Source of the DNA: CAZFAP01 sp964516325
GTDB lineage: Bacteria; Auribacterota; JABMQX01
Assembly (NCBI GenBank): GCA_964516325.1
Contig: CAZFAP010000019.1
Coordinates: forward strand, 1 to 40,163
DNA: 40,163 nt
Reading direction: 5' to 3'
Every line of letters begins with the position of its first letter. Position 1 is the first letter of the stretch. The position numbers and the translations under genes are program-made. A model generated the notes under the pieces. That model saw only the letters and a list, made by a program, of their open reading frames with translations. It was not told the DNA's origin and made no database searches. Positions 15,940 to 24,323 of this stretch are shown piece by piece.

Positions 15940-17733
15940 ATGAAAAGCGTATTTGCGACCGGTGCGACCTTTTTCCTCCTTTTCCTTTTTGCCGCGGGCA
16001 TCACGCCCGGAGAGGCAAGGGAGGGAATTGTAGGGGCTTCGATTACTGAATCGGGCATTTCCCTTATTCTCCATCGCCCACTCATCGCCGCGGCTGGTTT
16101 CTCGCGGTTTGGGAAGACAGTCGGCGAGAGAGTCAAGGAACGGGAACAAGAGAGAACGGTAACCCCGACAAGAACGTATCAGCCCCCCGCTCGTCCCGCA
16201 TATACGCCTCCGGCAAGACAAGTTTCGCCGCCGCGCGCAGCGCCGCGCGTTATCTCGCCTCAACCCCGGACAACTCTTCCCCTTTCCACCAGAACGGTGC
16301 CTCGCGCGTCGGTGACGACCCCAAGCGGCTCCTCGAGGGCATCGGTTGCGATTCGGGGGCTCGGCACCCGTCCAGTCGTCGCGCCGCCAGCTTCGCGAAC
16401 ACCGGCAACGACAGTGTCCCCAACAAGACCTTCCCCGACCCGGACTGCGGGGGAGAGGTTCATGGAATCGGTTCGCACTCGGAGTCAGACGACGTCGAGG
16501 CCGACTCTCAGCACGAGAACACCGCAGACGACGATCACCACGCCCCGGACTTCCACGCGAACCGACGTTGTTCGCTCTACCCCTTCAACCGCGAGACCGG
16601 AGTTTGGGGGGTTTAGCCGACTGCCGGGCGTGGGCGTGCGAGAAACGCCAAGGGTCACAGGCCGGGCGACAGTCCCCTCCACGATTTCCCGACCCGGCAC
16701 GACTGTCCCACGGGTCACAAGCCGATATTCCCGCGGAGCGACCGGGATCACCTCGAGATACTCCCGAGGGCACACCGGCGAGGGCGTAACCTCGAGATTC
16801 TCCCGCGGACACGCTGGGGCATACGTCACCCAGAGATACAGCCGGGGACACGCCGTCGGCAGCACGCCTTCCCGCTGGTATTACCGGTCGGAACGCCTGA
16901 GCGATTATCGGCGGCATTACCACTATTATGGGCGTGACTCCAGTTACTATTTCTGCCGTGGCCGTTGGCTTCGTGTTCCCCTCGGGCACATGCATGGTGT
17001 GGGCTGCGGTCACATCTTCCACTACGGAATGTGGGCTGCCGTGGAGACGGTTGCCTATCCCGTTTTCGTTCCGGTCCCTGTCTATCAGCCCTATTATTAT
17101 GAGGGCGGATGGCACGAGGAACCGCCCGTCTATTTTGAACAAGCGGTGGTCAGTCCTCCTCCGGCGCCGGAACCGGCGCCGGAACCGGAGCCGGAGCCGG
17201 GCGTTGAGTACGCCTCCGTTGCAACCAAAGCCGAACGACAGTTGGAGATAACGACGAGAGGCTATGACCTCGATTGGTGGCAGGCCAAAAGGGTGGAGGA
17301 CTTGATTTCCAAGGGGATCGTCGAGAGCGTTCTCGCGGGAGGCGAGGCGGGCGAGAAAAGCCGCATCGTCTTCGATAAGACCAAGCAGAGGCTGGTCATC
17401 ACCGCCTCTCCGGACGATATATTGAAAGTGCGGACAATCATTGACGATGACCTCACATACAAGTTGTTCACGCAGGAAGACCTCGGCGGACTCGTCGTGG
17501 ACGCGCTTCCCCTGGTTGACCTGCGCTTCCTGGAAGGCGATGCCGGCGCCGCCCTCCGCATTGCGGCTGACAATTACGCCGGCGCCGATGACCTCCTCCG
17601 GTCATCGGAGAACGCTCCTTTTGGCAGAGAATGGTGGTTCAACGATCGCCTCGGCACAATGACCATTAAGGACTCCGCAGAGAATCTGGACGGCGTTTAC
17701 GACTACATGGAGCAGAGGCCGTACGTCCGGTAG
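15940..17733 (+). CDS. Secreted Ser/Thr/Arg/Pro-rich protein with SRYSRG repeats, function unknown
   Basis: A 597-residue exported protein: signal peptide (1-26, cut near GEA-R), a long low-complexity basic region rich in Thr, Arg, Ser and Pro (about 65-260), four copies of the motif [V/I]T[S/Q]R[Y/F]SRG (about 260-305), a Tyr/His-rich stretch with three cysteines (about 310-385), an acidic-proline linker of PAPEPE type (about 403-420) and a folded-looking C-terminal domain (430-597). In the last, RIVFDKTKQRLVITASPDDI resembles the short beta-alpha modules of secretin N-domains, but this is by eye. GGCGGGAGG precedes the ATG. Monocistronic. A cell-surface or polymer-binding role is plausible from composition only. 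Confidence 0.75.
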   Translation: MKSVFATGATFFLLFLFAAGITPGEAREGIVGASITESGISLILHRPLIAAAGFSRFGKTVGERVKEREQERTVTPTRTYQPPARPAYTPPARQVSPPRAAPRVISPQPRTTLPLSTRTVPRASVTTPSGSSRASVAIRGLGTRPVVAPPASRTPATTVSPTRPSPTRTAGERFMESVRTRSQTTSRPTLSTRTPQTTITTPRTSTRTDVVRSTPSTARPEFGGFSRLPGVGVRETPRVTGRATVPSTISRPGTTVPRVTSRYSRGATGITSRYSRGHTGEGVTSRFSRGHAGAYVTQRYSRGHAVGSTPSRWYYRSERLSDYRRHYHYYGRDSSYYFCRGRWLRVPLGHMHGVGCGHIFHYGMWAAVETVAYPVFVPVPVYQPYYYEGGWHEEPPVYFEQAVVSPPPAPEPAPEPEPEPGVEYASVATKAERQLEITTRGYDLDWWQAKRVEDLISKGIVESVLAGGEAGEKSRIVFDKTKQRLVITASPDDILKVRTIIDDDLTYKLFTQEDLGGLVVDALPLVDLRFLEGDAGAALRIAADNYAGADDLLRSSENAPFGREWWFNDRLGTMTIKDSAENLDGVYDYMEQRPYVR

Positions 17734-17906
17734 GAAGTGTCAAGAGAGCGGTCTTGCAGGGCGGGCAAGCGAGGGCGATTCAATCCAGGTGGGGGCACAG
17801 TCATCATCTTCGACGGCCCCCGGGCAATCGAGAGAGTTCGCCAATCCCTTGCCATCCGCGCGTACGCCCCACGCACGAAATCATATTGATCCCCCGCGAG
17901 TGGGCG
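17734..17906. other. Short convergent gap before the groL terminator
   Basis: About 170 bp between the secreted-protein gene and the groL terminator. Nothing recognisable apart from a GC-rich tract. Confidence 0.4.
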
Positions 17907-17941
17907 AAAAGAAAAGGGGCGAGCCTCAACGGCTCGCCCCT
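17907..17941 (-). terminator. Rho-independent terminator of groSL
   Basis: Minus-strand hairpin with a perfect 11-bp stem (AGGGGCGAGCC, 5-base loop) at 17915-17941 followed by TTTTCTTTTC, 26 bases after the groL stop codon. Textbook form and position. Confidence 0.9.
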
Positions 17942-17966
17942 GCTATTTGGCGGTGCGATTCCGCCA

Positions 17967-19601
17967 TCAATACATGTCTTCACCGTACCCGCCGCCCGGG
18001 GGATGACCCATTTTCGGCTTCCTTTCCTCCTTGATCTCCGTGACCAGGGCTTCCGTGGTCAGGAGCAGACCGGCGATGCTCGCCGCGTTCTGAAGGGCAA
18101 TGCGAGTAACCTTGGTCGGGTCAATGACGCCCGCCTTGGTCAGGTCCTCGAAATTGTCCGTCTCGGCGTTGTAGCCATAACCGCCTTTCTTGGTCTTGAC
18201 TTCCTGAACCACGATGGAACCTTCGCGACCGGCGTTCTCGGCAATCTGGCGGATGGGCGATTCCATGGACTTCATAATGATCGTCCTGCCGATGTCCTCA
18301 TCGCCACTGAACTTCTCCTTCTCGAGAACTGGCAGACACCTCAGGAACGCCACCCCGCCGCCCGGAACGACTCCTTCCTCCACAGCGGCTCTGGTGGCAT
18401 GGAGGGCATCCTCCACTCTGGCTTTTTTCTCCTTCATCTCGGTCTCGGTGGCGGCGCCCACGTTGATGACCGCCACGCCGCCCGCCAGCTTCGCCAGACG
18501 CTCCTGGAGCTTCTCCCGGTCGTAATCGGAAGTCGTTTCCTCGATCTGGAGCTTAAGCTGGGAAACGCGAGCCTTGATGGCGTTCTTGCTGCCGGCGCCT
18601 TCGATAATCGTCGTGTTGTCCTTGTCAATAAGCACTCGTTTGGCCTGACCGAGGTCTGGGATGCTGATGTTCTCCAGCTTAATCCCCAGATCCTCGGAGA
18701 TCATCTTGCCGTTGGTCAGAATGGCGATGTCCTCAAGCATCGCCTTGCGCCTGTCGCCGAATCCCGGCGCCTTGACCGCGGCGCATTTGAGAACTCCACG
18801 AATCTTGTTGACGACTAACGTCGCCAGGGCTTCCCCTTCCACATCCTCCGAAATGACAAGCAGCGGCCTGCCGAGCTCCGCCACCTTCTGGAGAAGCGGC
18901 AGGAGGTCTTTCAGATTCGAGATTTTCTTCTCGAAGATGAGGACGTAGCAATCTTCTAGGACCGTTTCCATCGTCTCGGCGTTTGTCACGAAATAAGGAG
19001 ACAGATACCCCCTGTCGAACTGCATCCCTTCGACAACCTCCAGAGTGGTCTCGATGCCCTTAGCTTCCTCGACGGTGATGGTGCCGTCCTTGCCGACCTT
19101 CTCCATAGCATCGGCGATTTTGTCACCGATGGAGGTGTCGCCGTTGGCAGCGATGGAAGCCACCTGAGAAATCTCGGTTCTGTCTTTGACCTTGGCGCTG
19201 AGTCTCTTCAGTTCCTCCACTACGATTGCGACTGCCCTGTCAATGCCCCTCTTTATGGCCATTGCGTTGGAGCCGGCGGCAACATTCTTCAGTCCCTCTC
19301 GGTAAATCGCCTCTGCAAGGACGGTGGCTGTGGTCGTGCCGTCACCGGCGACGTCGCTTGTCTTGGAAGCCACCTCTCTGACCATCTGCGCCCCCATGTT
19401 CTCGTAGGGGTCCGGGAGTTCGATCTCCTTGGCGACCGTGACGCCGTCCTTGGTTACTGTGGGAGAGCCGAACTTCTTATCCAGAACGACGTTCCTTCCT
19501 TTCGGCCCCAGGGTCACTTTCACCGCTCTGCTGAGCTGCTCAACCCCTGACAGCACGGCCTTTCTTGCTTCCTCGTCGAACAACAGCTGTTTCGCTGCCA
19601 T
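17967..19601 (-). CDS. groL: Chaperonin GroEL
   Basis: ATP-driven 60-kDa chaperonin that folds proteins in a double-ring chamber with GroES. The 544-residue protein has the family N-terminus (AAKQLLFDEEARKA), the nucleotide loop with GDGTTTATVL and the C-terminal signature segment AAVEEGVVPGGGVAFLR. The tail is short and ends GGGYGEDMY rather than a long Gly-Gly-Met repeat. ATG has AAAGGAGAG upstream. It follows groS by 56 bp and is followed by a strong terminator, so the two form a closed unit. No CIRCE operator was found upstream. Confidence 0.97.
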   Translation of the reverse strand: MAAKQLLFDEEARKAVLSGVEQLSRAVKVTLGPKGRNVVLDKKFGSPTVTKDGVTVAKEIELPDPYENMGAQMVREVASKTSDVAGDGTTTATVLAEAIYREGLKNVAAGSNAMAIKRGIDRAVAIVVEELKRLSAKVKDRTEISQVASIAANGDTSIGDKIADAMEKVGKDGTITVEEAKGIETTLEVVEGMQFDRGYLSPYFVTNAETMETVLEDCYVLIFEKKISNLKDLLPLLQKVAELGRPLLVISEDVEGEALATLVVNKIRGVLKCAAVKAPGFGDRRKAMLEDIAILTNGKMISEDLGIKLENISIPDLGQAKRVLIDKDNTTIIEGAGSKNAIKARVSQLKLQIEETTSDYDREKLQERLAKLAGGVAVINVGAATETEMKEKKARVEDALHATRAAVEEGVVPGGGVAFLRCLPVLEKEKFSGDEDIGRTIIMKSMESPIRQIAENAGREGSIVVQEVKTKKGGYGYNAETDNFEDLTKAGVIDPTKVTRIALQNAASIAGLLLTTEALVTEIKEERKPKMGHPPGGGYGEDMY

Positions 19602-19657
19602 TTTTCTCTCCTTTCGTACCTATTTTTGACTTAGGACTTGAATCTCCTGCTCCTCTG

Positions 19658-19945
19658 TCATCCTATGATTGCCAGGATGTCTTCTTCCTTTACGAGGAGG
19701 TGCTCCTCGTCGTTGATCGTGATTTCCGTCCCGCCGTACTTGTTGATGAAGACCTTATCTCCCACCTTCACCTCAAAGGGCGCCCTCTTTCCGTCTTCCA
19801 GGAGTCTGCCCTGGCCCAGAGCTACCACCTTTGCCTCCTGGGGCTTTTCCTTGGCGGAGTCAGGGATGATGATTCCACCCTTTTTGGCCTCGCCGGACTC
19901 CAGCCTCTTCACAAGAATCCTGTCACCCAGTGGTTTGACCTTCAT
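19658..19945 (-). CDS. groS: Co-chaperonin GroES
   Basis: A 95-residue lid subunit of the GroEL chaperonin with the family N-terminus (VKPLGDRILVKR), the mobile loop (residues about 16-32, ESGEAKKGGIIIPDSAKE) and the C-terminal KEEDILAIIG. ATG follows AAGGAGG. First gene of groSL. No clear sigma-70 or sigma-32 promoter is visible directly upstream; the upstream region instead holds a candidate structured RNA whose T-rich 3' end is about 40 bases before the start codon. Confidence 0.96.
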   Translation of the reverse strand: MKVKPLGDRILVKRLESGEAKKGGIIIPDSAKEKPQEAKVVALGQGRLLEDGKRAPFEVKVGDKVFINKYGGTEITINDEEHLLVKEEDILAIIG

Positions 19946-19981
19946 TCTCCGTCCTCCTTTCCCTTTTTTGAGTTGCCTATC

Positions 19982-20100
19982 GAAAAAGAAAGGGCCGGGC
20001 TAACCTGGCATATATTGCGTCGCCCGGTGGTACCATTCGGTATTCCTGTACATGTTTTTGGCGCGCAAAATCCAGGCGCTGTTTCCAGCATCGCCCGGCC
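19982..20100 (-). ncRNA. Candidate structured small RNA (three-way junction) between hsp20 and groS
   Basis: Read on the minus strand, about 119 nt fold into nested helices. P1 is a perfect 8-bp closing stem (GGCCGGGC, 20093-20100, with GCCCGGCC, 19993-20000). P2 is a small hairpin GCTG-GAAA-CAGC with a GNRA tetraloop. P3 pairs CCTGG with CCAGG, then TTGCG-CGCC with GGCG-A-CGCAA (one bulged A), capped by a TACC-GAAT-GGTA hairpin. P1 is followed at once by CTTTCTTTTTC, as in an intrinsic terminator, and a GATAAT box (20103-20108) sits just before the 5' end. It matches no RNA I recognise: the SRP domain IV, 6S and tmRNA hallmarks are absent. It could instead be a groSL leader, because an inner CCGGGC (20022-20027) competes for the 3' arm of P1. 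Confidence 0.45.
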
Positions 20101-20192
20101 ATATTATCGCGTTGGATTTCTCGGGTGCCCTGATCATGAGACCGAATAGGAGAAGCAAGGGCGACCACGCGCCCCTGCTCCTCTCTATGTTA

Positions 20193-20210
20193 CGCCGACC
20201 GAAGCCGGCG
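20193..20210 (-). terminator. Hairpin with UUCG tetraloop just after hsp20
   Basis: Minus-strand stem of seven pairs (one G-U) closed by TTCG, five bases after the hsp20 stop. A second imperfect hairpin follows at 20149-20184. Neither has a T-tract, so they may be weak terminators or protect the 3' end of the hsp20 message. Confidence 0.4.
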
Positions 20211-20215
20211 GTGAG

Positions 20216-20665
20216 TTACTGGGCCTCCACCTTTATCTTCCTGGCTTTGGACTCCTCGGCTTTCGGAAGGGTGATGGTCAGCACGCCGTCCTTGAGGTCC
20301 GCCTTGATCTTGCCTGCGTCCACCTCCGCGGGGACGGTGAGCGACCTCTGGAACGCGCCGTAGCAGCGCTCAATCCGACTATAGCCGTCGTCCTTGAACT
20401 CCGCCTCGTGCTTCCTTTCGCCCTTGATCGTGAGCACGCCGCCATCGAAGCTCACATCAATCTCTTCCTGCTTGAGTCCGGGCACTTCGGCCTCGACTAC
20501 CACCTTGTTGTCATCGCTGTAGAGGTCAACCGGCGGCGCCCACTCGCCAGGCTCCGTTCCCATGCGGGCAACGGGGGCAAAGATATTGGAAAACTCCCTG
20601 GGCAGATCCAGAAGTCCTGCAAAGGGGTCCCATTCTCTCCTTGGTCTCCATCTCACGAGTGTCAT
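20216..20665 (-). CDS. Small heat-shock protein Hsp20
   Basis: ATP-independent holdase of 149 residues with an alpha-crystallin domain (about 45-149). Visible hallmarks are PPVDLYSDDNKVVVEAEVPG at the domain start, GVLTIKGERK and the late GVLTITLPKAEE, followed by the short basic KARKIKVEAQ tail. ATG at 20665 follows AAGGAGG with seven bases between; a start six codons earlier is in frame but would overlap that site. A sigma-54 promoter and an 8-bp inverted repeat lie upstream, and groSL lies downstream in the same direction, so heat-shock genes are clustered here. Confidence 0.93.
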   Translation of the reverse strand: MTLVRWRPRREWDPFAGLLDLPREFSNIFAPVARMGTEPGEWAPPVDLYSDDNKVVVEAEVPGLKQEEIDVSFDGGVLTIKGERKHEAEFKDDGYSRIERCYGAFQRSLTVPAEVDAGKIKADLKDGVLTITLPKAEESKARKIKVEAQ

Positions 20666-20710
20666 GGCAATCCCTCCTTTCAATCGTATCCTTCAGTTGT
20701 TTGAACCTTA

Positions 20711-20733
20711 TCCGAAAGGATTGCACTTTCGGA
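20711..20733. promoter_or_regulatory. Perfect inverted repeat upstream of hsp20
   Basis: TCCGAAAG, seven bases, CTTTCGGA. The transcription start expected from the adjacent sigma-54 promoter would fall inside it, so it is either an operator or a 5'-leader hairpin. Confidence 0.5.
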
Positions 20734-20737
20734 ATAA

Positions 20738-20753
20738 AGCATCCGTCGTGCCA
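20738..20753 (-). promoter_or_regulatory. Sigma-54 promoter of hsp20
   Basis: Minus strand TGGCACGACGGATGCT: GG and GC separated by exactly ten bases, one mismatch to TGGCACG-N4-TTGCT. It lies about 70 bases before the hsp20 start codon. E. coli ibpB, another small heat-shock gene, is also reported to use sigma-54. Confidence 0.6.
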
Positions 20754-21220
20754 CTCGGAGAGGGCTTGCGATTGCGTCACCGCTCGTTTCGCAACATGCG
20801 TCCTCACAGGGAATTGCGACGACAATCGGCTGGCATGCGCTAATGGCTTTGCAGTTCCAACTCTCCCGCCCTGGGACATAATGACACAGGTCGCCTGGTC
20901 CCGGGTGATCGCGGTGGGAAAATTTGTCACAGGGCTGGTCTTCGGCGAATGCCAGGTTGGCCCGTGGTTACTCTCACTCAGGCTGGTCGCGTCAACAGAA
21001 CACTACGTGACGAGCTTATGAACCGGCGTGACTGATAGCCAATGTTTGGCAGATGGAATCGCAGGGCATCGAAGAAAGGGCGTGGCTTTGAGCACTCGCT
21101 GCGACCCCATGAGCATTCGCACACGGACATCTCGTACATTAACATCTGGGGGACGTTTTACTACCTGTGTGCAGTGCTGGTGCTCTGGCTCATAAATTCC
21201 GTCACGTATTTTGGTTTGTT
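20754..21220. other. Intergenic stretch between hsp20 and the IS630 remnant
   Basis: About 470 bp without a supported gene. A 6-bp inverted repeat (TTGCGA ... TCGCAA, 20764-20793) sits just upstream of the hsp20 sigma-54 promoter. The right part presumably contains the outer end of the IS remnant, but no terminal inverted repeat can be paired because the other end is lost. Confidence 0.35.
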
Positions 21221-21889
21221 TCAAGCGCACAGCGGGAGTGGCTGGAGCTCGGCGCGGAGTTTCGCCAGGAGTCTTGATAGGTCGTCGCGGGTGAATTGCC
21301 ACTCGAAGGGCTTGGCTATTTCTTCGTAGCGCTGCTGAAAGCTCAAGAGCCGAGCCTCGACCTCCTGCAAACAGGAGAAGTCATTCGGAGTCAAGACCTT
21401 TCGTTGGACGATGGACAGGTATATCTCGACCTGATTGAGCCAACTCGCATGGACGGGCAAGTGTACGACAACGACGTTGGGCCATGCTTGCTTAAGGCGC
21501 GCCACGCAGCTGTCGCCCCGGTGAGAGGAACCGTTGTCCATCACCCAAAAGACCCTCTTGGCAAGGGAGTATGGTTCTTGCCTCATGACCTGATCCACCA
21601 ACCGACCAAACGGCTTGATGCCGGTCTCGGCTTCACATCTTCCAAAGACCTTCGCTCGTCGAACATCCCATGCCGCCATGTAAACCAGCGCTCCGCCGCG
21701 TTCATACTCGTGCTCCACGCGCATGCACCGGTCGGGTTTCGGCGGCTCGGTGTGGTGTCGTCGGATCCTCGCCTGGATACTCGTTTTCTCGTCGGCGCAG
21801 ATGACGTACTCGTCTCCCCCCAGCCGCCCCGGCAATCCGACCAAGAAGCGATGGATTGACACTTTTACCTTGTCGAGTACCGCTGCCTG
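21221..21889 (-). pseudogene. IS630-family transposase remnant (C-terminal DDE domain only)
   Basis: The frame encodes only the catalytic part of an IS630/Tc1-mariner-type transposase: CADEKTSIQAR (first Asp), VMDNGSSHRG (second Asp) and HASWLNQVEIYLSIVQRK (last acidic residue, Glu). The N-terminal helix-turn-helix half, about 150 residues, is missing. Upstream the frame runs nine more codons (QAAVLDKVK) with IS630 flavour and meets a TGA at 21890-21892. The region from 21865 on is shared with the 3' end of the neighbouring membrane-protein gene, so the break point lies near 21890. A GTG at 21860 could start translation, but the product would be inactive. Confidence 0.8.
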
Positions 21890-23673
21890 TCAGGTTCGGG
21901 CTCGGGGCGAGCCAGCGAAGAGGTCTTAATCTCAAATCGCCTCTTCGCCGTCCTCAGTGCTACAAGCGTGAGTATCACGCACAGTGCCGCGAACACGAGC
22001 GCAATAATGTAAGACCGAGCGGTGGCAGCGTCGGCGGGGATGAAAACTGGCATCCAATGGTAAGCTCGCGGCGCGCGGAAGGCAAGATAATGCACGCGAC
22101 TTCGGCGAAGAAACAGATGCTTCGTTCCTTCCCTGTACCCCCCGGCAAGACTGACCAAGACCGCAGCCAAAAACAAAGCGAGAATGAGCTTTCGTGGCCG
22201 TGAGTCAAGAAACGCCGCGAGAGCAATCCCAACGGGTCCCGCTATGGGCACAAGAAATCGCACGGGCGGGGCCCAGCCGCCGTGCCAGCCCGGCGCTACA
22301 GCGTGGACGAGGAACGTCGCGAGGGAAACATTGAGAGATGCCCGGAGGATTCTCGGAGCCCTCCTGTGGAGAAAGAAAAGCCCGGGGAGTGCAAAGGCGT
22401 ACATGGGACTCCACATTAATAGCCCGTAATCCCTGTCGAAAAGAAGACCCGGTGCTGCGCTCTTCAGAGCCGATATCCTTGGGATGTTGCCTATTGGGGT
22501 ACCCATTTTCCTTGGGCCGTACAGGTACGGTGCACTCGGGAGAACTGACTCAAAGCAATAGTAAAGGTGAGCCATGAGCAGCGCAGCAGATGCGAGGACC
22601 GGCAGACCGACAAGGAGATATGACCGAAACGACCTTCGCTCGATCGCAACAAGCATGATAAACAGCAACACAAGAAGTATGTTTTTCGTGTGGAGCCACG
22701 GCAGAAAACCGAGCATTATTCCGGTTGCCACGTCGCCTATCCAGCGTCGGGCGGGCGGGAAGTAAACCGTTTTGATGAGCAGAACACCAATCAAGGCGAC
22801 AACTGGCTCCGGGTAAAGATGGTTTGAGTAGTAGACAATTGGAGACGAGAGCGAAACGATGAGACTAACCCCAAAAGCGAGCCTTTTGCTTGCGAACACA
22901 TTGAGCAGTATAGAGAGAAGAACCGTCGCGAAGAGGGCCACAAGGATGTTCAGGAAAAGCAACGCCCACAGGCGTGGTGGGCCTCCGAGGAAAAGGCCAA
23001 TCGCATAGAACGGAGCAATTAGCAACGCCAGTCCAGCCCCGTGTTTTGAGTAGGCCCTTCCTGGCTCGTCCCTTCCACAGTGGCCGTCGTGATGAGGCGC
23101 CCCGAAGTGCCAGCCGTGTTGAGCCTCCCTGTTATTCGCGAGATTAACGTCGGCGTCAGCGACAAGGCTGTGCGCTATCAAGAGGTACGCAGGCTCATCT
23201 CCGCTCAGATACCTTCCCATGTCCAGGCCACTGTCCCGAATGGTTATCAAGTGCCCTCTGACGATTGAGAAGGCGAGAAAGCAGACCAAGAATACAATGA
23301 CCCTCAGTTTCGCCTTAGGAAGCGCCTCGATCTTTCGCTGGGAGTCCCGGAGGGCTGCCGGGACAGCCCTTATTATGATGCCCAATTTCGCCCACGGACT
23401 CCTCGAAGACCTGAACTGACCCCGCAGGGCCAATAAGAACTTGAGGGCTTGCAGACAGAAAAACAGCAAAATGATTCCGACGCAGTATCTGCGCCAGTCA
23501 TCGTAGGAGAATGGGCCGAACTGACCCACAATCGTCACCGCGAATAGCACGATAATTGTCAGTCCAATCAGGCATCGCAAAGCAAGAATCGTCGCAGCGA
23601 TTCCCAGGGACATACGGTCCGTGCGCTTGTTCAATGCATCAGGCTTGATGTTCTTGCCGCGCATTCTCGACAT
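21865..23673 (-). CDS. Polytopic membrane protein, possible glycosyltransferase of the ArnT/PMT-like fold
   Basis: A 602-residue integral membrane protein with about twelve helices. A first helix pair (20-70) is followed by a loop and a larger block in which SGDEPAYLLIAHSLVADADV (after a helix-loop) is a motif common in undecaprenyl- or dolichyl-phosphate-sugar-dependent glycosyltransferase-like proteins; the acidic GDEP is the likely metal or sugar-phosphate site. Function remains inferred. GGAGGGAG precedes ATG 23673; the frame is open further upstream without a ribosome site. The last nine or so residues run into the IS630 remnant, so the native C-terminus has probably been replaced. Confidence 0.6.
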   Translation of the reverse strand: MSRMRGKNIKPDALNKRTDRMSLGIAATILALRCLIGLTIIVLFAVTIVGQFGPFSYDDWRRYCVGIILLFFCLQALKFLLALRGQFRSSRSPWAKLGIIIRAVPAALRDSQRKIEALPKAKLRVIVFLVCFLAFSIVRGHLITIRDSGLDMGRYLSGDEPAYLLIAHSLVADADVNLANNREAQHGWHFGAPHHDGHCGRDEPGRAYSKHGAGLALLIAPFYAIGLFLGGPPRLWALLFLNILVALFATVLLSILLNVFASKRLAFGVSLIVSLSSPIVYYSNHLYPEPVVALIGVLLIKTVYFPPARRWIGDVATGIMLGFLPWLHTKNILLVLLFIMLVAIERRSFRSYLLVGLPVLASAALLMAHLYYCFESVLPSAPYLYGPRKMGTPIGNIPRISALKSAAPGLLFDRDYGLLMWSPMYAFALPGLFFLHRRAPRILRASLNVSLATFLVHAVAPGWHGGWAPPVRFLVPIAGPVGIALAAFLDSRPRKLILALFLAAVLVSLAGGYREGTKHLFLRRSRVHYLAFRAPRAYHWMPVFIPADAATARSYIIALVFAALCVILTLVALRTAKRRFEIKTSSLARPEPEPDRQRYSTR

Positions 23674-23735
23674 TTCGGAAAGTCTCCCTCCGCTTTTGCC
23701 GCGGTTCCAATCTATGCGAAGCTGGGGCGGGTTCC

Positions 23736-24260
23736 TTGGGACAATCCTACAAGGGATCGGAGCCACTGTCAACTTGGGCTGTAGCAGGAGTTTCCCCAAA
23801 ATTTGGGCTATATAGGGAGCAGGAGTTGCGGGTCGGCTCGGGGCTGGTCTGGGCGGGGACGGAACGGGGTCTGGCAGCCCTCCAGGTTCGATTTTATGCC
23901 GTCAGGCGCCGCGTAATATCGAAAATCGGGGAAGCTGAATCGCATGGCGCCTCCGAGACCTTCAAGCAATCTATGAGGGCCAGAGGGCCGCTGGAGGTGT
24001 CGAGAATCGCGGAGGGCGCCATCGAGCTAACCGGCATTAGCGGCGAGCGCCTCCGAATTGTGTTCAATCCGTCGAACGACTTGCCGAGCGTTTTCCGCGA
24101 CGGGCAGCCCCACAAATGGAGCGAAAACTTCGACGTGTACCGCCCGGTCAACGCCCCTCATGCCATTTCTCAGCGCTGGATGTCAGGCACGCTCCTCGTT
24201 GAGGCGGGCGGCAAGGTTCTTACGTGCACGGCCAGCACGGACGGAAAGGTAACGTTCTAG
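23736..24260 (+). pseudogene. Possible gene fragment, unrecognised
   Basis: An open frame whose C-terminal half (from about 23990) reads like real protein: regular hydrophobic pattern, GERLRIVFNP, SENFDVYRPV and SGTLLVEAGGKVLTC, suggesting beta-sheet domains. The N-terminal half looks like random translation and there is no ribosome site, so this may be the 3' remnant of a lost gene. It occupies the place where the rest of the oligopeptide transporter operon would be expected to continue on the other strand. Confidence 0.3.
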
Positions 24261-24323
24261 AACTCAGATGCATGCGATGATTGAGCAGATGGGGCTGGGG
24301 GCAGGCGATTGGTTGGTCGAGCC

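Noticed and set aside
17754..18818. 354-residue frame opposite groL
   Set aside because: Antisense shadow; it also crosses the groL terminator.
19982..20100. Candidate RNA as 4.5S/SRP RNA or 6S RNA
   Set aside because: The conserved SRP domain IV sequence with its GGAA tetraloop is missing, and the central bubble of 6S RNA is not formed.
19946..20215. CIRCE operator upstream of groS
   Set aside because: No TTAGCACTC-N9-GAGTGCTAA-like dyad was found.
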